DNA of 18,398 nucleotides from Gemmatimonadales bacterium UBA4456 (GCA_002390225.1 DGOW01000022.1:969-19366), one strand, 5' to 3'; shown: positions 6,436-15,205, counted from the first letter of the stretch. Notes: generated by a model not told the origin, from the letters alone. Program-made: numbers and translations.

Positions 6436-8211
6436 GTGCGCCTCCGACCTGCCTCCGTCCTCTTCTGGGCGACCGCATGCGCTCCCGCCTTCGTGCCGGG
6501 GCTGCTCGCTGCTCAGCAGGGGTGTGAGGCGATTGCGCCTGGAAATGACCTGACGCGTGCGCTCAGGGTGGGGGGTATGCAGATCACGTACATCACCAAT
6601 CCACACTTTATGTGCGCGGGTGGTGTCGAGATCTGGGCGGATTCTGCCGAGGCGTTCCCCGACCGGGGCTACTCGCATCTGATCGGGAACGTCCGCTATG
6701 AGGAAAGCAGTCGCGAGCTGCGTGCCGATGACGCGCGATACTTCACAAACGAGGGACGTCTTCAAGCTGAGGGCAACCTGACCGTAGTGGACCGAGAGCA
6801 GGGGTCATCCATCGAGAACGGGAGCCTGGTCTATCTCCTGCAGACCGCGTTTCGTGACGTCGCCGAGATGACGGTCGTGACAGGAGTTGATGGGGTCCGC
6901 CCTGTGGCCATCCTCACACCTCCACCACCGTCTGCGGACACGGCAGAGTTCGAGCGTCTCCCGCCGCCGGACTCGACCGTCATTCAGGAGCCGGAGGTGG
7001 TGCAGGATTCCATTGTGCCGGATTTGGTAGCGGTCGACGTGGTAGAATCGGAACAGACCCGGCTGGTCGAACCAGCCCCCGACGAAGAAGAGACCACCGG
7101 CCCTGCGCCCGAACCCAAGTCGTACACAGTTGTCGGCGACCGAATCTTTCTGCTTGGCACCGGATACTTCACTGCGTCCGGAGACGTGGAGATCGAGCAG
7201 GACTCCCTTCTGGCCTTCGCTGATTCGGCCGAATACGACACCGACGCCAGTGGACTCGTCCTGGACGGTGACGCGCGCGTGCTGAGCGCCGATTACGACC
7301 TTGTCGGCCGTTCGATCACGATGAGCGCGCCCGGTGCGTCCAGCAGGCAGATACATGCGCGCAGGGAAGCGAAGCTAGAGGGAGAGGACCTGCTGCTGAC
7401 CTCTGCTCAAATCTTCCTCTTCCTGCAGAACGACGCGTTGGAGCGGTTGGTGGCGACACCGATGGTCGGGCCCGCCGCGATCAACGCAGATTCCGTCGAC
7501 CGCGAACGCCCCGAGGCCACGGTCCAGGACTTCGTCCTTACTTCGGACTCACTGGAGGTTCGTGCTCCTGCCCAGACCGTCGAACGTGTCTTTGCGTCCG
7601 GATCCGCACGCAGCGTCTCTCAGGCCGGCGATTCGCTCACCGTCGACCTGTTACCGGAGGTCGCCCAGAGTGACTGGCTCGAGGGCGACACGGTCATCGT
7701 CAACTTCGCACCTCCTGAACGGGTCCCGTCCGCGACCGGTGAAGCTCGCGAGCGCGGCCGACTCGAGGTCGAGGACATCGTCGCCATCGGCCGGGCTCGT
7801 TCACTGTACCGCCTGGCCCCCAGCGACTCGCTCGCCCAGCCGGGCATCGATCCCCCCGCGGTACACTACGTCGTGGGCAGTGAGATTCGCATCGAGATGC
7901 ATGGCCGCGAAATCGGGGGCATGCAGGTGACCGGCCAGACCCAGGGGGTGCATATGGAGCCACGTCAGCTGCGCCCCGCACTCGACACGATCCCGATCGA
8001 CTCGACCCTCGTTGGCGATACGCTGGCGATAATCGATACCGCAGGCGCCGTTATCGACACGACTGGTGCGCGCATGTCCCACGGAGATCGGGAACTCGAC
8101 GCCGTCGATCGTGTCCGTCACAGCAGCCCATCGTCACAACACCCATCACCCGGCGCCCCGATCGGGCTCCGGATGGAGAACCAGCCATGGAATCGCCCAT
8201 GGACCCGATGA
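6436..8211 (+). CDS. Large OstA/LptA-like periplasmic LPS-transport protein
   Basis: By position between lptC and lptB and by sequence this is the LptA-equivalent, the periplasmic bridge carrying LPS to the outer membrane. From GTG 6436 it has 591 residues, about three times E. coli LptA. A signal peptide (MRLRPASVLFW... ending LLAAQ) fits this start. An in-frame GTG at 6388 would add 16 residues and overlap lptC. Neither start has a clear Shine-Dalgarno sequence. Beta-jellyroll repeats of the OstA type occur at about 45-135 (LIGNVRYEESSRELRADDARYF, in parts) and again from about 230 (TASGDVEIEQDSLLAFADS and LDGDARVLSADYDLVGRS). A Pro/Glu/Asp-rich linker lies between them at about 160-228. 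Cys30 and Cys60 could form a disulfide. The C-terminal 70 residues are Thr/Asp-rich and look disordered. The extra length resembles Bacteroidota OstA-like proteins. An LptD-type barrel is not evident. Confidence 0.78.
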   Translation: MRLRPASVLFWATACAPAFVPGLLAAQQGCEAIAPGNDLTRALRVGGMQITYITNPHFMCAGGVEIWADSAEAFPDRGYSHLIGNVRYEESSRELRADDARYFTNEGRLQAEGNLTVVDREQGSSIENGSLVYLLQTAFRDVAEMTVVTGVDGVRPVAILTPPPPSADTAEFERLPPPDSTVIQEPEVVQDSIVPDLVAVDVVESEQTRLVEPAPDEEETTGPAPEPKSYTVVGDRIFLLGTGYFTASGDVEIEQDSLLAFADSAEYDTDASGLVLDGDARVLSADYDLVGRSITMSAPGASSRQIHARREAKLEGEDLLLTSAQIFLFLQNDALERLVATPMVGPAAINADSVDRERPEATVQDFVLTSDSLEVRAPAQTVERVFASGSARSVSQAGDSLTVDLLPEVAQSDWLEGDTVIVNFAPPERVPSATGEARERGRLEVEDIVAIGRARSLYRLAPSDSLAQPGIDPPAVHYVVGSEIRIEMHGREIGGMQVTGQTQGVHMEPRQLRPALDTIPIDSTLVGDTLAIIDTAGAVIDTTGARMSHGDRELDAVDRVRHSSPSSQHPSPGAPIGLRMENQPWNRPWTR

Positions 8212-9011
8212 ACGAAGAGTCCCGCGGTGAGGCCACTGTGACCAGGGTCGAGGGCGCGAGCCGCCTCTGGGCGCAGGGCCTGACCAAGGTCTATCGGAAC
8301 CGTAGCGTCGTAGACCACGTCGACATCGAGGTCAGTCAGGGAGAAATCGTCGGCCTGCTGGGCCCCAACGGCGCAGGCAAGACGACCACCTTCTACATGA
8401 TGGTCGGCCTGATTCCGCCCGCCGCTGGCACGGTGCACTTGGACGGCGAAGAACTGACGCGGATCCCGATGTTCCGGAGAGCCCGAAAAGGCGTCGGCTA
8501 CCTGGCGCAGGAGCCCTCGATCTTCCGGCAGCTCTCGGTCGAGGACAACGTCACCGCGATCCTCGAGACATTGGGCCTGCCGTCGTCGGAGGAGAAGTCA
8601 CGCCTGGAGGAGTTGCTCGGTGAGCTCGGTCTGGAAAGCCTCAGAAAAAGCAAGGCGTATTCACTCTCCGGGGGTGAAAGACGACGCCTCGAGATCACCC
8701 GCGCGCTCGTACAGCGTCCTAAGTTCATGCTGCTCGACGAGCCTTTTGCAGGCATCGATCCGATAGCGGTCCACGACATCCAGGAGATCGTTCGTGGTCT
8801 CAAGGACCGTGATATCGGCGTGGTCATCTCCGACCACAATGTCGAACAAACATTGGAGATCGTGGACCGTGCCTACATCATGTATGAGGGCAAGATCAGA
8901 GTGAGTGGCACGGTTTCTGAACTGGTATGGAATGACGAGGTGGCCGAGATCTATCTCGGACCCGCGCTGACGGCCCGAATGCGAGTCAGGTATCCCCGTC
9001 CGGGGGCCTGA
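8187..9011 (+). CDS. lptB: LPS-export ABC transporter ATPase
   Basis: LptB dimerises on the cytoplasmic face of LptFG and powers extraction of LPS from the inner membrane. The ABC signature elements are complete: Walker A GPNGAGKTT (59-67), Q-loop Gln108 in LAQEPS, signature LSGGERRR (160-167), Walker B MLLDEP with Glu185, and the switch His217 in SDHN. The phrase GYLAQEPSIFRQLSVEDN is strongly LptB-like. The start is uncertain. ATG 8187 has GGAG eight bases upstream and overlaps the previous gene by 25 bases. ATG 8208 forms an ATGA overlap with the previous stop. GTG 8238 has GGTGAGG just before it and gives a length nearer E. coli LptB. The residue numbers above use 8187. The extra N-terminal residues are not conserved-looking. 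Confidence 0.93.
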   Translation: MESPMDPMNEESRGEATVTRVEGASRLWAQGLTKVYRNRSVVDHVDIEVSQGEIVGLLGPNGAGKTTTFYMMVGLIPPAAGTVHLDGEELTRIPMFRRARKGVGYLAQEPSIFRQLSVEDNVTAILETLGLPSSEEKSRLEELLGELGLESLRKSKAYSLSGGERRRLEITRALVQRPKFMLLDEPFAGIDPIAVHDIQEIVRGLKDRDIGVVISDHNVEQTLEIVDRAYIMYEGKIRVSGTVSELVWNDEVAEIYLGPALTARMRVRYPRPGA

Positions 9012-9033
9012 GGAGGGTACAGACAGTCCATTG

Positions 9034-9052
9034 CCGCGCGTCGGGCGCGCGG
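9034..9052 (+). other. GC-rich perfect hairpin between lptB and rpoN
   Basis: The gap of 54 bases between lptB and rpoN contains CCGCGCG (9034-9040), a five-base loop TCGGG and CGCGCGG (9046-9052). This is a perfect seven-pair stem made only of G and C. No T-run follows, so it is not a standard intrinsic terminator. It could cause pausing, protect the 3' end of the upstream message or reduce rpoN expression relative to lpt. The rpoN start follows 13 bases after the stem. Confidence 0.55.
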
Positions 9053-9065
9053 GTCACGGGGACAG

Positions 9066-10574
9066 ATGAGTTCGTTCAACGCCAAGCTCTACCAGAGCGC
9101 TCAGTTCCGGCAGGAGATGCGGATCAACCCGCGCCTGTACCAGGCGATGGAGTTGCTCTACATGCCTCTACTGGACCTGGAGCAGCACCTGAAGGAACAG
9201 CTGGCGGAGAACCCGTTCCTCGAGATGCAGGAAGCTGACGATCAGAAGGAAGTCGAGCTCAAGGAAGACACGGTCGATGAGCCGATGGGTGACGACCAGG
9301 TCGACTGGGAGGAGATCCTTCTGGACGGCTTCGACGTCGGCGGTCGACGTCAGCAGTACGAGCATCGCGAGTTCTTCGAGCCAACGCCGGTCGAGGCTCA
9401 GGACCTGCATGATCATCTCCAGGGTCAGCTGACGCTGCTCTCGATCTCCGAGCGAGAACTCCGGCTTGGTGAAGAGTTGATCGGGAACATCGACGATGAC
9501 GGTATGCTCGCGTGCTCGCCCGAGGAGTGTGTCGTCGGTCTGAACGAGTGGCTGGACGAAATCCGTCCTACGGTCGTCGACAAAGTGAACGATATCGCGG
9601 ACGAGGCCGAGCGCGCGGCGGAGCTGGCCGAGATCGAGATCACCTTCCGCGCGTACGAGCTCGTCGAAGCCGAGCGGATGCTCACCGTCGTCCAGCGCTT
9701 CGACCCGCCGGGCGTCGGGGCACAGGATGTCAGGGAATCCATCTTGATCCAGCTGCACCACAGGGGCGAAGAGGACTCCCTCGCCTACCGGGTTGTCGAG
9801 GACCACTTCGACGCCCTCATCACTCGTCACATCACGGACATCGCCAAGGCGCTCAATGTCAAGCCGATCGAGGTTCAGGATGCGGCGGACTCGATCAGTC
9901 ATCTGGATCCCAAGCCGGGCCTGAAGCACTCCACGTCACCCGAGGAGTACGTGATTCCTGACCTCATTGTCGAGATGATCGACGGAGAGTACATGGTGTT
10001 CGCGAATGACACGAGCTTGCCTCGCCTGCGGATTTCGCAGTCCTACCGCGATGTCGCGAAGGACAAACGAGCCTTCACCGGCGAGAACAGAGAATTCATC
10101 TCGAGCAAGCTGAACGCGGCAAACTGGATGATCCAGGCGATCGAGCAGCGCCGTCAGACGATGCTCAAAGTCATGCATTTCATCGTCGACCGGCAACGCG
10201 ACTTCTTCGAGCGTGGTGTGCAGTACCTCAAGCCGCTCACCCTGCGCGAGGTGGCCGACCACATCGAGATGCACGAGTCCACCGTGTCGCGCGTCACGAA
10301 CAAGAAATTCGTTCAGACGCCGCGGGGGGTATACTCGCTGAAATACTTCTTCTCGAGCGGGCTTTCCACCACGAGTGGCGAAGATATCTCCGCCCGTGGA
10401 GTCCGGGACAAGATCAAAGGCATGGTAGCTGACGAAGACACCGCGAAGCCGCTCACGGATCAAGCCATCGTCAACCTGCTTCAGGCCGAGGGCGTGAAGA
10501 TTGCCCGGAGAACTGTGGCCAAGTACCGGGATCAACTGGGCATCCTCCCGGCCCGGATGCGAAAGCGGGTTTAG
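9066..10574 (+). CDS. rpoN: RNA polymerase sigma-54 factor
   Basis: RpoN directs polymerase to -24/-12 promoters and needs an AAA+ enhancer-binding protein to open them. The 502-residue protein has all three regions. Region I (about 1-55, SAQFRQEMRINPRLYQAMELLYMPL) is rich in the Gln/Leu pattern and ends LAENPFLEMQE. Region II (about 56-130) is strongly acidic. Region III carries the core-binding part (FDPPGVGAQDVRE near 215), a helix-turn-helix around HESTVSRVTNKKF, and the RpoN box ARRTVAKYRD at 480-489. The ATG at 9066 has GGGGA just upstream. The position after lptB matches the proteobacterial lptB-rpoN linkage, but ptsN and hpf do not follow. Instead a glycosyltransferase starts one base after the rpoN stop. 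No enhancer-binding protein lies in the window. Confidence 0.97.
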   Translation: MSSFNAKLYQSAQFRQEMRINPRLYQAMELLYMPLLDLEQHLKEQLAENPFLEMQEADDQKEVELKEDTVDEPMGDDQVDWEEILLDGFDVGGRRQQYEHREFFEPTPVEAQDLHDHLQGQLTLLSISERELRLGEELIGNIDDDGMLACSPEECVVGLNEWLDEIRPTVVDKVNDIADEAERAAELAEIEITFRAYELVEAERMLTVVQRFDPPGVGAQDVRESILIQLHHRGEEDSLAYRVVEDHFDALITRHITDIAKALNVKPIEVQDAADSISHLDPKPGLKHSTSPEEYVIPDLIVEMIDGEYMVFANDTSLPRLRISQSYRDVAKDKRAFTGENREFISSKLNAANWMIQAIEQRRQTMLKVMHFIVDRQRDFFERGVQYLKPLTLREVADHIEMHESTVSRVTNKKFVQTPRGVYSLKYFFSSGLSTTSGEDISARGVRDKIKGMVADEDTAKPLTDQAIVNLLQAEGVKIARRTVAKYRDQLGILPARMRKRV

Positions 10575-10575
10575 C

Positions 10576-11517
10576 ATGCGTCGCGACTTCACAGTGATCA
10601 TTCCTGCCTTCAACGAGGCACCGATGGTGCCCGACCTTGTCCGGGAACTGAAGGCCTCGTTCAATGCGCATGGCCTCGACGGTGAGGTGTTGCTCATCGA
10701 CGACGGGTCTACCGACGGAACCGCCGAACTGGCTGAGAGAGAGGCCGCCGGATGGGACCGTTTCCGCATCGTTCGACACAAGATGAATCGTGGGAAGACC
10801 GAAGCGATGCTGACGGCCGCGGACGTTGCGTCCGAGCCTCTACTGGTTCTCTTCGATGCGGATCTTCAGCACACTCCGGATGAGATTCCGCGTTTCCTGA
10901 AACGCTTGGACGAGGGTTGGGACATCGTGACGGGCCGGAAGGTCGGGTCATATGACAAGAAAGTCGTGTCGTCCGTCTACAACCGCCTGTCACGGCGGAT
11001 CTTCGACGTGCCTGTGTCTGATTTGAACTCGATGAAGGCGTTCCGGGCCGAGGTCCTCGAGGGGCTGTCACTTCGGCACGATTGGCATCGCTTCTTCGTG
11101 GTCATGGCGCACGCGCGTGGCGCGAGCGTCACCGAGATCGACGTGGAGCTTCATCCTCGAAGAGCAGGGGAGGCAAAGTACGGAGGGTCCGGAAGGATCC
11201 TCATCGGGCTCATCGACCTCGTCTCCGTCTGGTTCCTGCTGCTTTTTTCCCGTAAGCCACTGCTCCTCTTCGGTGGATCGGGCCTCGCCCTGGCGCTTCT
11301 GGGGCTCCTGGTCACCGTCGTCACGGTGTACCTCCGCTTCGTGCACCCGATGGTAGGCTTCGATCCGTACATCCCGCCCATGGGCTACCGGCCGCTGCTG
11401 TACCTGATCATGCTACTCGAGACGCTGGGCTTTCTGCTCTTCGGCTTCGGTCTGGTGTCCGAACAGGTCGCCCAGGTGCGCGACGAGCTCGAAGCGTCGC
11501 GAAAGAAGGGCGGCTGA
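10576..11517 (+). CDS. Membrane-anchored family 2 glycosyltransferase (polyprenyl-phosphate sugar synthase type)
   Basis: This 313-residue GT2 enzyme is likely to move a sugar from a nucleotide donor onto undecaprenyl phosphate, as CsbB, GtrB and ArnC do. The sugar cannot be read from sequence. The GT-A domain (about 5-205) has VIIPAFNEA, IDDGSTDGT (41-49), the metal-binding DADLQ at 94-98, DLNSMKAF in the acceptor region and HPRRAGEAKYG. Two transmembrane helices follow at about 228-252 and 273-296, with a charged cytoplasmic tail. I use ATG 10576, one base after the rpoN stop. The frame is open back to 10501 inside rpoN, but VIIPAFNEA near the N-terminus is the family norm. It begins the glycan block and pairs functionally with the YfhO-like protein downstream. 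Confidence 0.85.
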   Translation: MRRDFTVIIPAFNEAPMVPDLVRELKASFNAHGLDGEVLLIDDGSTDGTAELAEREAAGWDRFRIVRHKMNRGKTEAMLTAADVASEPLLVLFDADLQHTPDEIPRFLKRLDEGWDIVTGRKVGSYDKKVVSSVYNRLSRRIFDVPVSDLNSMKAFRAEVLEGLSLRHDWHRFFVVMAHARGASVTEIDVELHPRRAGEAKYGGSGRILIGLIDLVSVWFLLLFSRKPLLLFGGSGLALALLGLLVTVVTVYLRFVHPMVGFDPYIPPMGYRPLLYLIMLLETLGFLLFGFGLVSEQVAQVRDELEASRKKGG

Positions 11518-11537
11518 CCCTGGCTGCCGAGCGGGCT

Positions 11538-11565
11538 CTCTCGACGATCGGACGACAGTCGAGGG
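11538..11565 (+). other. Hairpin covering the ribosome-binding site of the GT4 gene
   Basis: CTCTCGAC (11538-11545) can pair with GTCGAGGG (11558-11565), giving eight pairs with one G-U and a 12-base loop. The right arm contains GAGGG, the only Shine-Dalgarno-like sequence before the GTG at 11570. Folding could therefore lower translation of the glycosyltransferase. There is no T-tract for termination. The rest of this 52-base gap shows nothing recognisable. Confidence 0.4.
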
Positions 11566-11569
11566 TGCC

Positions 11570-12685
11570 GTGAAGATCCTCATGCACTGCGTGTATTACC
11601 CGCCCGAAGTAGGCGGGCTCGAGAGCCATGTGCACTACCTGTGTCGGGCCCTCGTCCAGATGGGGCACCGAGTCGAGGTCGTTACTTCGCATTCCATCAA
11701 GGAGACACCCAGGACCGAGGTCATGGACGGCGTGCACGTCCACCGCACATGGTTCCCGGGCAAGTCGACAATGGGGTGGATCGCTCATGCCGCCGTGTCC
11801 GTCCCAGCCACCGTCGCGGCGGCCCGTGACGCCGACATCCTGCACGCACAGGCGTTTCAGTCGATTCCCCCGTTCATCGCCGCCCGCACACGCTCGGCTG
11901 CGCCGCTCGTCTCCACCTGGCACACATCCCACTTCCTCCGGTTGGCGACGCGACCTGGGTGGGCCACCGTCCTCGGACGTCTTGTGGCTGCAGGGGATGC
12001 CAACCTCGCAGCCAGTGCGGAAATCGCCTCGGTCGCGGAATCACTAGCGCCGAACCATCACGTACAGCCCGTCACGAATGGGGTCGAGACCTCGATCTTT
12101 CAAGCATCTGAGCCCGTCCTGCCCATCCCCGAATCCGGCCGGCGCCGGCTGATCATACCGCGCCGACTCTTCGATAAGAACGGCGTAGAGTTCGCCGTCC
12201 GCGCTATTCCCCTCATCATGGAGCGGCACGACGTGGAGGCTGTCCTGGTCGGGGATGGTCCGGAGCGTGGCCGCCTGGAAGCGCTCGCAGGTGAACTCGG
12301 CGTACGAGACCGGATCCATTTTCTCGGGGCCCGTGCCCATGCGGATATGCCAGGGCTGTTGTCGTCCGCCGAGCTGGCGATCTTCCCTTCGTTGATGGAG
12401 GCGACCTCGGTCGCGGCTCTGGAGTGCATGGCGTGCGAGATTCCGGTTGCAGCCTCACGCGTAGGCGGGTTGCCGGAGATCGTCGACGACTCGGTCGGCG
12501 GGCTCTTCGCAGCGGCCGATCCCGCAGACCTCGCCCGCGTCGTCTCGGATCTGCTCAGTGACCCAGACCTGCCGTCACGGGGCGGGGCCGGCCGTGCCCG
12601 GGTCGTTAACCAGTGGAGCAACACACGCCTCGCTCAGTATCATCTCGATCTGTACGAAGAGCTGATCCGTCGGCAGGTCGCCTGA
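11570..12685 (+). CDS. Family 4 glycosyltransferase (GT-B, retaining)
   Basis: This 371-residue cytoplasmic enzyme probably transfers a sugar from a nucleotide donor to a lipid-linked or glycan acceptor. The N-terminal Rossmann half opens with the GT4 pattern YYPPEVGGLESHVHYLCRAL. The C-terminal half contains the donor-site signature: Arg/Lys in RRLFDKNGVEF, VGDGPERGRLE, and the EX7E motif with Glu277 and Glu285 in the phrase MEATSVAALE, followed by ASRVGGLPEIV. It starts with GTG at 11570 behind GAGGG at a short distance. No membrane segment is present. The neighbouring genes place it in surface-glycan or glycolipid synthesis, but donor and acceptor cannot be assigned. The YfhO-like gene begins seven bases after its stop. 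Confidence 0.87.
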   Translation: MKILMHCVYYPPEVGGLESHVHYLCRALVQMGHRVEVVTSHSIKETPRTEVMDGVHVHRTWFPGKSTMGWIAHAAVSVPATVAAARDADILHAQAFQSIPPFIAARTRSAAPLVSTWHTSHFLRLATRPGWATVLGRLVAAGDANLAASAEIASVAESLAPNHHVQPVTNGVETSIFQASEPVLPIPESGRRRLIIPRRLFDKNGVEFAVRAIPLIMERHDVEAVLVGDGPERGRLEALAGELGVRDRIHFLGARAHADMPGLLSSAELAIFPSLMEATSVAALECMACEIPVAASRVGGLPEIVDDSVGGLFAAADPADLARVVSDLLSDPDLPSRGGAGRARVVNQWSNTRLAQYHLDLYEELIRRQVA

Positions 12686-12692
12686 GGACCCC

Positions 12693-15194
12693 ATGAGTGA
12701 CAGAAATCAGATAAAGACGGACGTGGGGCTGCCTGGATGGGTGCCGCCCGTAGTCTTCGTGGTGCTCGCGCTCGCCCTGTTCAGGGCATTCGTCTTCAGC
12801 GACGAGATGCTCTACGGCGGGGATACGCTGGCCCTGGGGTACGCCGCGCGTGCGCTCTACGCGGATGCACTCGCGTCACTGGGCCGCGTTCCCGGGTGGG
12901 CGCCACATCTGCTGGGTGGCACGCCCTTCCTCGAGGCCCTGAGTGGCGGAGACTCGCTATATCCGCCCTCGCTCCTGCTCCTGCTTTTGACCGCGCCACA
13001 CCGGGCACTCGGGTGGAAGCTGGTTCTCCATGTGCTGCTTGCCGGCTGTTTCTTCTATGGTTGGGTACGCGCGATCGGAGGCTCGAAGGTCGCGGCGCTC
13101 CTGGGAGGCGTGGCGTACATGCTGGCCCCGTTCCTGGTCGGCTTCGTGCACCCGGGTCACGACGGAAAGATCTTCGTGACGGCGCTGGCGCCACTGATGT
13201 TCTGGGTGACGGAGCGGCACTTCCGCGCCCCCGGCCTCACGTCGTTCGCAGCCATCGGACTTGTCGTGGCCGGCATCATCTACACGACGCACTTCCAGAT
13301 GGCGTACTTCCTTTTCGGAGGAGTGGGCCTCTACGCGGGCTTCCGTGCACTCCAGACGTCCCGGGGCATCGACGAGGTGGCCCCGGGCCTCGACCGTCGA
13401 GCCGGCGGCGCGCGATTTGCCCTCTTCCTGGCCGCATCGATCGCGGGCGCGGCAGGTGCCGCGTGGCAGCTCGTGCCGGCCGCCGAGTACGTCACCGAGT
13501 ACTCGCGCCGCATCCAGACCACTGAGGAAACCAGTGGGCAGACGGGACGCACCTGGTCGAGTTCGTTCTCCATGAACCCGGAAGAGGTCGTCTCCCTCGT
13601 GGTCCCGGAGTTCGCCGGGAACTTCGCGGGTGGCGGCGTCACCTGGGCCACCGGCACGTACTGGGGACGCAACGGCTTCAAGGACAACCACGAGTATGCG
13701 GGCCTGGTCATCCTGCTCCTCGCCGCAGTGTCGTTCCTCGGCGCCGCGCGGCGACAGCTCCGGCTTTTCTTTGCGGGTCTGGGTGTCCTGTCTCTTCTGT
13801 TCGCTCTCGGCGCGAACACGCCCGTCTGGGGGATCTTCTACGAGATCGTTCCGGGGATCCGATTATTCAGGGCGCCCGGGATGGCGTCCTTCCTGTTCGG
13901 CTTCGCTGCGATCACCATGGGTGCGCTCGGCCTCGATCGGATTGCGATGCTCGTCCGTTCACAGGACGAGGGCGAGTTGAAGCGCGTCCAGAAGCTCCTC
14001 TGGGGGCTGACCGCCGGACTCGGCGTGACGGCGCTCCTTGTGGTGTCTGGAGTCTTCACCACCATCTGGACGACCTCCATCTACTCTGGTATCGGAGAGC
14101 GTCAGCTTCAGATCCTCGCTGCGCACATGCCCAACATTGCTCGGGGTGCCGGGATCGCCGTTCTGCTCTCCGCTGCACTCGCCGGCATCGTGTGGGGTGT
14201 GCGTCAGCAGAAGCTTCCGCTCGGCGCAGCCCTCGGCCTCATCGTCGCCCTCGCTGCAGCCGACTCCTTCCGGGTCGATCAGCCGTTCGTTCAGACCATG
14301 GACTTCTACCAGTGGTCTCAGGCGGACGCGAACATCCGGACGATTCTCGAGCGGGAGCGGGGCGGAGAGCCGTATCGGCTCTGGTCCCTGGCACGAAACG
14401 ACCAGGATGTGAACGCGGCCATCCACGGGATCGAACTCGCCGCCGGCCATCACCCCAACGATCTCTCCCGCTACCGGGACCTGATCGGTATGGTCGGTTC
14501 AGGCCAGGCTGTGAACCTCGGCAATCCCAACGTCCGGAGGATCCTGAACGTGAAGTATCTCCTCTGGCCGGATCTCGAACGTGGGCCGGCGCCCCAGGGC
14601 CCGGTGGTATCCCAGACGCAGCTCGCCGACGGAAGGACGTTCCAGACGCTCTTTTCCGACATCGGGCTTCCGCGCGCACGCCTGGTTGGCTCCGCAGTCG
14701 TGAAGTCCGACGCGGAGGCGGTGCCGTACATTCTGAGTCAAGAGCATGATCCCGAGTCAGAAGTCGTGCTGGCCACGACGGCGCCCGTCTCGCTGGATGG
14801 TGCCCCGGCCGTCGGCACCGTGGCGTGGGCCTCACGAGAGGCGGACCGTATGACCCTCTCGGTCACCTCGGAGCGCCCCGCCATGCTCGTCATCTCGGAC
14901 AACTGGTTCCCTGCGTGGCGCGCCACCGTGAACGGGGCCGACGCGGAGGTCGTGCGGGCATATCACACACTACGCGCCGTGCCTGTGCCGGCCGGCACGA
15001 GCACCGTCGAGATGTGGTACGAGTCGCCGCGGCTCAGGCAGAGCCGGGCGCTCAGTCTGCTGGTACTCCTGGGGCTACTCGCCTCCGGCGGAATCGGCGT
15101 CGTACGAGGCCGCCGAGAGATGACGCATGCCGCGGGTGCCAGCGGATCCACCTCTGGTCATGACCCAAAGTCTCAACCCACGGCGACGTCCTGA
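12693..15194 (+). CDS. YfhO-like multi-pass membrane protein (putative GT-C glycosyltransferase)
   Basis: The 833-residue protein has roughly a dozen hydrophobic helices and looks like the YfhO family, large membrane proteins believed to transfer sugars from polyprenyl-phosphate donors outside the cytoplasmic membrane. The first helix (about 17-35) is followed by an extracytoplasmic acidic loop SDEMLYGGDTL (36-46), where GT-C enzymes carry catalytic acids. Other features are FVHPGHDGK, the hallmark-like ILNVKYLLWP near 615-625, and a soluble C-terminal beta domain with SDNWFPAWRATVNG at about 735-748. One last helix and a Ser/Gly/His-rich tail follow. GAGG lies five bases before the ATG at 12693. 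It sits between GT4 and UPF0104 genes and downstream of a CsbB-like GT2, so a decorating glycosyltransferase role is plausible. Donor, acceptor and catalytic residue are inferred, not shown. Confidence 0.75.
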   Translation: MSDRNQIKTDVGLPGWVPPVVFVVLALALFRAFVFSDEMLYGGDTLALGYAARALYADALASLGRVPGWAPHLLGGTPFLEALSGGDSLYPPSLLLLLLTAPHRALGWKLVLHVLLAGCFFYGWVRAIGGSKVAALLGGVAYMLAPFLVGFVHPGHDGKIFVTALAPLMFWVTERHFRAPGLTSFAAIGLVVAGIIYTTHFQMAYFLFGGVGLYAGFRALQTSRGIDEVAPGLDRRAGGARFALFLAASIAGAAGAAWQLVPAAEYVTEYSRRIQTTEETSGQTGRTWSSSFSMNPEEVVSLVVPEFAGNFAGGGVTWATGTYWGRNGFKDNHEYAGLVILLLAAVSFLGAARRQLRLFFAGLGVLSLLFALGANTPVWGIFYEIVPGIRLFRAPGMASFLFGFAAITMGALGLDRIAMLVRSQDEGELKRVQKLLWGLTAGLGVTALLVVSGVFTTIWTTSIYSGIGERQLQILAAHMPNIARGAGIAVLLSAALAGIVWGVRQQKLPLGAALGLIVALAAADSFRVDQPFVQTMDFYQWSQADANIRTILERERGGEPYRLWSLARNDQDVNAAIHGIELAAGHHPNDLSRYRDLIGMVGSGQAVNLGNPNVRRILNVKYLLWPDLERGPAPQGPVVSQTQLADGRTFQTLFSDIGLPRARLVGSAVVKSDAEAVPYILSQEHDPESEVVLATTAPVSLDGAPAVGTVAWASREADRMTLSVTSERPAMLVISDNWFPAWRATVNGADAEVVRAYHTLRAVPVPAGTSTVEMWYESPRLRQSRALSLLVLLGLLASGGIGVVRGRREMTHAAGASGSTSGHDPKSQPTATS

Positions 15195-15205
15195 AGACCC
15201 TCTTC

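Noticed and set aside
12737..13525. A 262-codon plus-strand frame overlapping the YfhO-like gene.
   Set aside because: Its composition is Arg/Gly/Pro-rich as expected for a shifted frame, while the other frame encodes regular membrane helices.
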